This document shows, piece by piece, positions 33,421 through 39,772 of a stretch of DNA of 39,772 nt (position 1 is its first letter; each line of letters begins with the position of its first letter). Below the pieces are notes generated by a model, which saw only the letters and a program-made list of their open reading frames with translations, ran no database searches and was not told the origin of the DNA. The DNA is taken from contig NZ_LMFS01000004.1 in NCBI RefSeq assembly GCF_001426945.1, positions 1-39,772 of the forward strand, given 5' to 3'. Made by a program: the position numbers and the translations under genes. The DNA is from Pseudolabrys sp. Root1462 (GTDB taxonomy: Bacteria > Pseudomonadota > Alphaproteobacteria > Rhizobiales > Xanthobacteraceae).

Positions 33421-34311
33421 ATGAGCCAGAAAACCAATCCGCAGGAACAGGCGCGCATCCTCTCCGAGGCGCTGCCGCACATGCAGCAATACGACGAGGA
33501 AATCGTCGTCGTGAAATACGGCGGCCACGCCATGGGCGACGAGCAGATGGCGCGCGATTTTGCCCGCGACATCGTGCTGCTCGAGCAGGCCGCCATCAAT
33601 CCGGTGGTGGTGCACGGCGGCGGGCCGCAGATCGCGGCCATGCTGAAGAAGCTCAACATCAAGTCGGAATTCGCCGGCGGCCTGCGCGTCACCGACGCGG
33701 CCACCGTCGAGATCGTCGAGATGGTGCTGGCCGGCTCGATCAACAAGCAGATCGTCGGCTACATCAACGCCGCCGGCGGCAAGGCCATCGGCCTGTGCGG
33801 CAAGGACGGCAACATGGTGCAGGCCAAGAAGGTCACGCGCACCGTGGTCGATCCCGGCAGCAATATCGAGAAGGTGGTCGACCTCGGCTTCGTCGGCGAG
33901 CCCGACAAGGTCGACCTGTTCGTGCTCAACGCCGTGCTCGGCAAGGAGATGATCCCGGTGCTGGCGCCGGTCGCCTCCTCGGCCGACGGCGGCACCTTCA
34001 ACGTCAACGCCGACACCTTCGCCGGCGCCATTGCCGGCGCACTGAAGGCCAAGCGCCTCTTGCTGCTCACCGACGTGCCGGGCGTGCTCGACAAGAACAA
34101 GAACCTGATCACCGACCTGTCGGTCGCCGACGCGCGGCGGCTGATCGCCGACGGCACCATCTCCGGCGGCATGATCCCCAAGGTCGAGACCTGCATCTAC
34201 GCGCTCGATCAGGGCGTCGAGGGCGTCGTCATCATGGACGGCAAGGTGCCGCACGCGGTGCTGCTGGAACTGCTGACCGACCACGGCGCCGGGACGCTGA
34301 TGCATAAGTAG
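33421..34311 (+). CDS. argB: Acetylglutamate kinase
   Basis: 296 residues from ATG 33421; the frame is open further upstream only because it overlaps the DUF423 gene. Amino-acid kinase motifs: [10 protein letters not shown] near residue 28 (phosphate-binding lysine and Gly-Gly), VHGGGPQI near residue 64, the N-binding region [16 protein letters not shown] and the final TDHGAGTL. It phosphorylates N-acetylglutamate in arginine biosynthesis. Confidence 0.97.
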   Translation: MSQKTNPQEQARILSEALPHMQQYDEEIVVVKYGGHAMGDEQMARDFARDIVLLEQAAINPVVVHGGGPQIAAMLKKLNIKSEFAGGLRVTDAATVEIVEMVLAGSINKQIVGYINAAGGKAIGLCGKDGNMVQAKKVTRTVVDPGSNIEKVVDLGFVGEPDKVDLFVLNAVLGKEMIPVLAPVASSADGGTFNVNADTFAGAIAGALKAKRLLLLTDVPGVLDKNKNLITDLSVADARRLIADGTISGGMIPKVETCIYALDQGVEGVVIMDGKVPHAVLLELLTDHGAGTLMHK

Positions 34312-34336
34312 CGGTTCGTACCCGCAATCCTACCCG

Positions 34337-34418
34337 CCTCATGGTGAGGGCACGCCGAAGGCGTGCGTCTCGAACCATGGGGCGGCCTCGTCCTTCGAGA
34401 CGCATCACTTCGTGATGC
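34337..34418. repeat. Composite intergenic repeat with three small hairpins
   Basis: CCTC-ATGGT-GAGG (34337-34349), GCACGCC-GAA-GGCGTGC (34350-34366) and GCATCAC-TTC-GTGATGC (34402-34418). It lies between argB and the DUF1036 gene. The mosaic of small stems is like intergenic repeats common in Bradyrhizobium-group genomes. Confidence 0.65.
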
Positions 34419-34483
34419 TCCCCGGGATGAGGCCGGGAAAGGCAGCGATTCCGCCGCACCCATTTGCGCCCTACTATCCCCGC

Positions 34484-35479
34484 ATGATTCGCAGCCTCAT
34501 CACCGGGCTCGTCGCAGCCGTCGCGGTTTGCACCGCGACCGCCGCGCGGGCCGAGCTGACCTTGTGCAACCGCACCAGCTACCGCATGGACGTCGCGCTT
34601 GGCCTCGAAAAGCGCGCCAATGTCGAGACCCGCGGCTGGTTCACCGTCGATCCCGGCCAGTGCAAGCAGGTCATCGACGGCGCCTACGACGCCGACATGA
34701 GCTACATCCATGTGCGCACGCCGAAGGTCTACGGCTCGGCGCCGCTGCCGCAGAACGGCAATTCCGACTTCTGCGTGCGCGACGGCAATTTCCAGATCTC
34801 CGACGGCCGCGGCTGCCCGATCAACCAGCAGGTGCGGTTCTCGGCGGCGCGCCCGTCCGACTCGCCGAAGGGCCCGGCGATCAATCTCGCCGAGGAAGCC
34901 GACTACGATGACGATCAGGCCCGCCTCGCCGGCATCCAGCGCCTGCTGGTGATCGCCGGTTACGACGCCAATCCGATCGACGGCGTGCAGGGCGCCAAGA
35001 CGCAAGGCGCCATCGCCAGGTTCCTTGCCGACCGCAAGCTGCCGGCCGATGCCGCCAGCGGCGCCGACTTCTTCACGACGCTGATCAACGCTGCGCAGAA
35101 TCCGGAAGGCCACGGTTTTGCCTGGTGCAACGACACGACCTATCCGGTGATGGCGGCGATCGGCACCACGGAAGCCGGCGCCATCATCACCCGCGGCTGG
35201 TATCGCGTCGAAGCCGGCCAGTGCGTGAGGCCCGAGCTGCGCGGCGATCCGAAGAAACTGTACAGCTACGCCGAAGCGGTGGACGACGGCGGCCGCGCCA
35301 TCAAGCGCGGCGGCACGGCGCTCGCCTGGGGCGGCACTGTGCCGTTGTGCACGCGCGATGGCCGTTTCGAACTGTCCGATAACAAGGACTGCGCGGCGCG
35401 CGGCCTCAACGCCGCCAATTTCGCCGAGGTCGATCTCGGCCGCGAACCGGCGACGACGATCCGGTTCAAGGAACCCTGA
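34484..35479 (+). CDS. Exported protein with two DUF1036 domains and a peptidoglycan-binding-like segment
   Basis: 331 residues from ATG 34484, with a signal peptide (residues 1-23, cleavage after ARA). Two copies of DUF1036 are visible: residues about 24-120 and 210-320, each with a CN-x-T opening, a RGW(F/Y)-V-(D/E)-(P/A)-GQC motif and a C-x-RDG-x-F segment. Between them, LAGIQRLLVIAGYDANPIDG resembles a PG_binding_1 domain. It should be periplasmic. The function of DUF1036 is unknown. The gene follows argB after a repeat-rich gap. Confidence 0.9.
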   Translation: MIRSLITGLVAAVAVCTATAARAELTLCNRTSYRMDVALGLEKRANVETRGWFTVDPGQCKQVIDGAYDADMSYIHVRTPKVYGSAPLPQNGNSDFCVRDGNFQISDGRGCPINQQVRFSAARPSDSPKGPAINLAEEADYDDDQARLAGIQRLLVIAGYDANPIDGVQGAKTQGAIARFLADRKLPADAASGADFFTTLINAAQNPEGHGFAWCNDTTYPVMAAIGTTEAGAIITRGWYRVEAGQCVRPELRGDPKKLYSYAEAVDDGGRAIKRGGTALAWGGTVPLCTRDGRFELSDNKDCAARGLNAANFAEVDLGREPATTIRFKEP

Positions 35480-35614
35480 TTCGCCAGACTTCGCGCAGGC
35501 TTAGCGACGAATATACCACCGACGGCACGTCCGGTTTCGCTCGCAGTTCCGGCCATTTTCCTTTAGGCCTGCGCGAGCGTTCGTGCGATATAAACAACCA
35601 GGAGGATGCAACGA

Positions 35615-37246
35615 ATGTCGAGTCGTTCGTCCAGGGTGCTGTTCGTTTATCCGAAATTCGTTCCAAACTCGTTTTGGAACTATACCGACACCTGCGAGCT
35701 GCTTGACGCGCGCTATCCGGCCGCACCGCTCGGCCTGATCACCGTCGCCGCGTTGCTGCCGCAGCACTGGGAATTCAAGCTCGTCAACCGGAACACCGAG
35801 GAACTCAGCGCCGACGACATCGAATGGGCCGATGTCGTCATGACGGGCGGCATGATGAATCAGCAGCCCGACTGCATGCATCTGATCAAGCTGGTGCAGG
35901 CCAGCGGCAAACCGGTGGCCGTCGGCGGCCCCGACGTCACCTCCAGTCCGCATCTTTACACGGCGGCCGACTTCCGGATTCTCGGCGAAGCGGAAACGGT
36001 CATCGACGACTTCGTTGCGGCATGGGAGCGCGGCGAGCGCGCCGGCGTGTTCGAAGCGGAGAAGTTCACGGCCGACGTCACCAAGACGCCGATCCCGCGC
36101 TTCGACCTGCTCGACTTCAACCACTATCTCTATATCTGCGTGCAGTACTCGCGCGGCTGTCCGTTCACCTGCGAATTCTGCGACATCATCGAGCTGTACG
36201 GGCGCAAACCGCGCACCAAGACCAACGAGCAGATGCTGGCGGAACTCAGCCGGCTGTACGCGCTGGGCTATCGCGGCCATGTCGATTTCGTCGACGACAA
36301 CCTGATCGGCAACAAGAAGGCGATCAAGGGTTTCCTGCCCGAGCTGAAGACCTGGCAGCAGGCGCACAATTATCCGTTCGAATTCTCGACCGAAGCCTCG
36401 ATGAATCTGGCGGATGACGACGATCTGCTCGAGATGATGAAGCAGGCGAACTTCTTCGCCGTGTTCATCGGCATCGAGAGCCCCGATCCCGAGACGTTGC
36501 GGCAGACCAGCAAGAAGCAGAACACCCGCCGCAACATGGCGGAGAACGTCCACAAGCTCTACAGCTACGGCCTGTTCGTCACCGCCGGCTTCATCGTCGG
36601 CTTCGACAATGAAAAGGGCTCAATCGCGGATGCCATGGCGGACTTCATCGAGGAGTGCGCGATCCCGGTCAGCATGGTCGGCCTGCTTTATGCATTGCCG
36701 AACACGCAATTGACGCGCCGTCTCGCCAAGGAAGGCCGGCTCTACGAAGGCCATGACGTGATGGACGTCGAACGCTCGGGCGACCAATGCTCGCTCGGCA
36801 TCAATTTCGAGCCGCTCCGGCCGCTGCACGATATCCTCACCGACTACAAAAAGATTCTCGAGCGCGTGTTCGAGCCGGCCGCCTATGCGCGCCGCCTCGA
36901 CCGTCTGGCCACGCTGCTCGATCGAAGCGGGCGCCCGGAACCGCACAAGGAAGACCGGCGCCGCCGCCTCGCCTCCCTGCAGACCGTCAACCGGATCCTC
37001 GATGCGATGCCCGGCGGGCGCAGCAAGTTCTGGGACAGCTTCATCAATTGCGCGCGGACGAACCCGGCCGCGCTGTCCGCCGTGGTGTCGCTGATGGCGA
37101 TGTACGCGCATCTCGGCCCGTTCTCGCGCCAGGTGATCGGCGAGATCGACCGGCGCATCGCCGCCGATGCCGCTTTCAAAAACGCACCGGCGGTGCCATA
37201 TGTGCGCGGTGAATCAGTTGCCATGGCGGGATCGCGTCTGAACTAA
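35615..37246 (+). CDS. B12-binding radical SAM enzyme (DUF4070 type, HpnP-like)
   Basis: 543 residues from ATG 35615; GGAGG at 35601-35605 is well spaced for this start and too close for the ATG at 35606. The N-terminal 150 residues resemble a cobalamin-binding domain (FVYPKF...APLGLITVAALLP...GGPDVT). The radical SAM cluster motif is C182-x3-C186-x2-C189 in RGCPFTCEFC. The C-terminal region after about 390 matches the DUF4070-type extension of hopanoid C-2 methylase HpnP and relatives. HpnP itself cannot be claimed without alignment. Its stop overlaps the next ATG (TAATG at 37244-37248). Confidence 0.85.
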   Translation: MSSRSSRVLFVYPKFVPNSFWNYTDTCELLDARYPAAPLGLITVAALLPQHWEFKLVNRNTEELSADDIEWADVVMTGGMMNQQPDCMHLIKLVQASGKPVAVGGPDVTSSPHLYTAADFRILGEAETVIDDFVAAWERGERAGVFEAEKFTADVTKTPIPRFDLLDFNHYLYICVQYSRGCPFTCEFCDIIELYGRKPRTKTNEQMLAELSRLYALGYRGHVDFVDDNLIGNKKAIKGFLPELKTWQQAHNYPFEFSTEASMNLADDDDLLEMMKQANFFAVFIGIESPDPETLRQTSKKQNTRRNMAENVHKLYSYGLFVTAGFIVGFDNEKGSIADAMADFIEECAIPVSMVGLLYALPNTQLTRRLAKEGRLYEGHDVMDVERSGDQCSLGINFEPLRPLHDILTDYKKILERVFEPAAYARRLDRLATLLDRSGRPEPHKEDRRRRLASLQTVNRILDAMPGGRSKFWDSFINCARTNPAALSAVVSLMAMYAHLGPFSRQVIGEIDRRIAADAAFKNAPAVPYVRGESVAMAGSRLN

Positions 37247-37959
37247 TGACCGTAAAGAAGCCAGCGCCGCGCAGTTTCGGCCACGTCGAAACCTGGGTAT
37301 TCGATCTCGACAACACGCTCTATCCGCATCACCTGCTGTGGCAGCAGGTGGACGACCGCATCCGCGCCTATGTCGCCGAATTCCTCAAGGTCACGGCGGA
37401 CGAAGCCTTCCGCGTGCAGAAGGACTATTACAAGCGCTACGGCACGACGATGCGCGGGCTGATGACCGAGCACGGCCTCGATCCAGACGCCTATCTCGAT
37501 TACGTGCACAAGATCGATCACTCGCCGCTGGAGCCCAATCCGGCGCTCGGCGACGCGCTGGAGAAGCTGCCGGGCCGCAAGCTGATCCTGACCAACGGCA
37601 CCGTGGCGCATGCCGATGCCGTGCTGAAGCGGCTGGAGATCGACAAGCATTTCGAGGACGTGTTCGACATCGTCGCCGCCGAACTCGAACCCAAGCCGAA
37701 GGCGGTCACGTACGAGCGCTTCCTCAAGCGCCACGGCGTCGATCCACGCAAGGCGTCGATGTTCGAGGATCTGTCGCGCAATCTCGAAGTGCCGCACACG
37801 CTCGGCATGACGACGGTGCTGGTGGTGCCGTCCGGCCAGCGCGAAGTCTTCCGCGAAGAGTGGGAGCTCGAAGGCCGCGGCGACCCGCATGTCGATCACG
37901 TCACCGACGACCTCGCCGGCTTCCTGGCCAAGGTGCGCACCATGGCGGCGACTGAATAA
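37246..37959 (+). CDS. Pyrimidine 5'-nucleotidase-type HAD hydrolase
   Basis: 237 residues. HAD motif I is FDLDNTLYPH (residues about 19-28), motif II is ILTNGT near residue 114 and the later region has KPKAVTYERFLKRHG and FEDLSRNLEVP (motifs III and IV). This matches the SDT1/pyrimidine 5'-nucleotidase group of alphaproteobacteria, which dephosphorylates UMP/CMP-like nucleotides. It normally follows argB closely; here two extra genes lie between. Confidence 0.9.
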   Translation: MTVKKPAPRSFGHVETWVFDLDNTLYPHHLLWQQVDDRIRAYVAEFLKVTADEAFRVQKDYYKRYGTTMRGLMTEHGLDPDAYLDYVHKIDHSPLEPNPALGDALEKLPGRKLILTNGTVAHADAVLKRLEIDKHFEDVFDIVAAELEPKPKAVTYERFLKRHGVDPRKASMFEDLSRNLEVPHTLGMTTVLVVPSGQREVFREEWELEGRGDPHVDHVTDDLAGFLAKVRTMAATE

Positions 37960-38381
37960 GAACGGCGGCGGCTGAATTTTCCGCCGGCTTTTCAGTGCGT
38001 CAGAACCTCGACATGCGACTTTCGGCTTAGCGCCGCGCCAGCGCTTATTTACACAGAAGTTACGGGCCGTTTCGGCACCGCAAGATTGACCTTTTCAGAA
38101 CTGGTATACTTAATAATTGCGATAAGCGGGGCGCGCCTATCGTAGGTTTCGGCAATGCGGTTGGGCACAGTGCCCTCGCCTCGCTTTGACGTTCGGCCCG
38201 ATCTTGCGATCGCGGCCGGCATCGCCGCTATGGCGGCCCGCACCATCCTCATCACCGACCTTTACGCCGGCGGCGGGCCAATCCACGCCCGCTCGCGCGA
38301 CGACGAGACGCGCGCCCTGCGCACTACGCCTGTCAAAATCAAAAACAACGACACGTCGAGGAAACCCAAGGAGCGTACAAG
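37960..38381. other. Intergenic region upstream of the MFS gene
   Basis: No gene supported. Just after the HAD gene, CGGCGG and CCGCCG around an AT-rich loop with TTTT after it (37962-37994) may terminate transcription. The AT-rich stretch TATACTTAATAAT near 38104-38117 could contain a promoter for the transporter gene, but no good -35 box pairs with it. Confidence 0.4.
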
Positions 38382-39677
38382 ATGGCCAATGCTGCATTAG
38401 CGCAACCGCACTCGCCGCTGCGCGATCGCTGGACTCAACTCATCGCCGGCATCATCTGCATGATCATGATCGCCAACCTGCAATATGGTTGGACCTTGTT
38501 CGTGCATCCGATCCAGCAGAAGCACGGCTGGTCGATTGCCGGCATCCAGCTCGCCTTCTCGATCTTCGTTGCGCTGGAAACCTGGCTGACGCCGGTCGAA
38601 GGCTGGATCGTCGACAAGCTCGGCGCGCAGCGCGGCCCGAAACTGGTTGTCGCGTTCGGCGGCATCCTGATCGCGGTCGGCTGGATCGTAAACTCGATCG
38701 CCGATTCATTGGCGATGCTCTACCTCGGCGCCGTTCTGTCCGGGATCGGCGGCGGCGCGGTCTATGCGACCTGCGTCGGCCTCGCGGTGAAGTGGTTTCC
38801 CGACCGCCGCGGCCTTGCCGTCGGTCTCACCGCGGCCGGCTTCGGCGCCGGCGCCGCACTCACCGTGGTGCCGATCCGCGCCATGATCGCCTCGGCCGGA
38901 TATGAAAGCACGTTCTTCTGGTTCGGCCTCGGCCAGGGCGCCATCGTCTTCATGCTGGCCTGGCTGCTGCGCGGACCGGAGCCGGGCGAACTCGCCGCCG
39001 TGCCAGCGCGATCGAACCTGGTGCAGACCTCGCGCAGCTACACGCCGGCGGAGATGCTGAAGACGCCGGTGTTCTGGCTGCTCTATGTGATGTTCGTCCT
39101 GGTATCGGCCAGCGGCCTCATGGCGACGGCGCAGATCGCGCTCATCGCCAAGGACTTCAACGTCGCCAACACCGCGGTGCTGTTCGGCGCCTCGGCGCTG
39201 TCGGTGGCGCTGATCGTCGACAATGTCTGCAACGGCGCGGCGCGGCCGCTGTTCGGCTGGGTCTCCGACAATATCGGCCGCGAATACACCATGGCGCTCG
39301 CTTTCGGCCTCGGCGCCGTCGCCTACTGGCTGCTCGGCGCGCTCGGCACCGCGCCGTGGGCCTTCGTGGTGTTCGCGGCGCTGATCTTCCTCACCTGGGG
39401 CGAGATCTTCAGCCTGTTCCCCTCGACCTGCACCGACAGCTTCGGGCCGAAATTCGCCACGGTGAATCTGAGCCTGCTGTACACCGCCAAGGGCGCCTCG
39501 GCCTTCCTGGTGCCGCTCGCCAACATCATCAAGAGCCACACCGGCAACTGGCACGCGGTGTTCGTGATCACGGCGCTGATGAACCTCGCCGTCGTGGCGC
39601 TGGCGCTGTTCGTGCTCAAACCGATGCGCTCGCGGGCCACCACGCAGGAATCGCGGGTGCTGCAACCGGCGGAGTGA
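38382..39677 (+). CDS. Oxalate/formate antiporter-family MFS transporter
   Basis: 431 residues from ATG 38382 with AAGGAG at 38369-38374. Twelve hydrophobic segments are visible. The opening MIMIANLQYGWTLFVHPI is characteristic of the OFA (OxlT-like) branch of the major facilitator superfamily, and the loop AVKWFPDRRGLAVGLTAAGFG lies between TM4 and TM5. The family exchanges small organic anions across the inner membrane; the substrate here is not known. Confidence 0.9.
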   Translation: MANAALAQPHSPLRDRWTQLIAGIICMIMIANLQYGWTLFVHPIQQKHGWSIAGIQLAFSIFVALETWLTPVEGWIVDKLGAQRGPKLVVAFGGILIAVGWIVNSIADSLAMLYLGAVLSGIGGGAVYATCVGLAVKWFPDRRGLAVGLTAAGFGAGAALTVVPIRAMIASAGYESTFFWFGLGQGAIVFMLAWLLRGPEPGELAAVPARSNLVQTSRSYTPAEMLKTPVFWLLYVMFVLVSASGLMATAQIALIAKDFNVANTAVLFGASALSVALIVDNVCNGAARPLFGWVSDNIGREYTMALAFGLGAVAYWLLGALGTAPWAFVVFAALIFLTWGEIFSLFPSTCTDSFGPKFATVNLSLLYTAKGASAFLVPLANIIKSHTGNWHAVFVITALMNLAVVALALFVLKPMRSRATTQESRVLQPAE

Positions 39678-39704
39678 AAAGCTTTGCCGCGAACGCGGCG
39701 CGCT

Positions 39705-39732
39705 CCCTCTCCCCGCTCTTGCGGGGAGAGGG
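39705..39732. repeat. Intergenic hairpin repeat downstream of the MFS gene
   Basis: CCCTCTCCCCGC (39705-39716) and GCGGGGAGAGGG (39721-39732) form a 12-bp stem with a TCTT loop. A widespread intergenic repeat type in this group; a degraded relative lies near 31930-32000. Confidence 0.7.
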
Positions 39733-39772
39733 TTGGGGTGAGGGGCGAATTACAAGCGCAGACGTGAGAATC

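Overview
The window looks like the chromosome of an alphaproteobacterium of the order Hyphomicrobiales (Rhodopseudomonas/Bradyrhizobium/Pseudolabrys-like). The evidence is high GC, the order rpmH-rnpA-yidC-engB-argB-pyrimidine 5'-nucleotidase, DUF1036 and DUF423 proteins, and short intergenic hairpin repeats typical of that group. I could not search databases, so the taxon is an inference.

Positions 1 to about 24,290 form the right-hand part of an integrated genomic island ending at a tRNA-Arg(ACG) gene on the minus strand. Next to that tRNA lie a tyrosine recombinase, a small excisionase-like gene and a DUF3987-type replication protein. Further in is a MobV-type relaxase with a candidate oriT. 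The other island end is outside the window. The cargo falls into blocks. (a) 478-6801: an XRE regulator divergent from a co-directional cluster with a PD-(D/E)XK-like protein, an unknown, a metallophosphoesterase, a soluble FtsH-like AAA protease, a DnaQ-type exonuclease and a small unknown. (b) 6814-9899: an AbiV-like HEPN protein and two unknowns. (c) A solitary initiator-type tRNA-fMet and a set of degenerate repeats, 10,294-10,672. (d) 10,808-17,842: a metallo-beta-lactamase (MBL) / E2-E1-JAB triple fusion / four-helix membrane protein operon, a divergent Fic protein and a DUF2235 lipase-like membrane protein.

Block (d) is the most interesting part. The three-gene operon resembles type II CBASS (Cap2 E1-E2 plus Cap3 JAB) and Bil-type ubiquitin-like conjugation operons. 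However, it has no CD-NTase and no recognisable ubiquitin-like protein. The MBL protein ends in a small-residue tail finishing in glycine, the kind of C-terminus an E1 activates. I propose that the MBL protein is the conjugation substrate and the membrane protein the effector, in an antiphage system.

Positions 24,331-39,772 are mostly core chromosome. They hold a type III polyketide synthase with its methyltransferase, a histidine kinase, the rpmH-rnpA-yidC operon (with a short tandem repeat in the rpmH leader), engB, a DUF423 protein, argB, a DUF1036 protein, a B12-binding radical SAM enzyme, a HAD nucleotidase and an oxalate/formate-type MFS transporter. One further accessory cassette, a trypsin-like protease with a 62-residue peptide gene, sits between yidC and engB.
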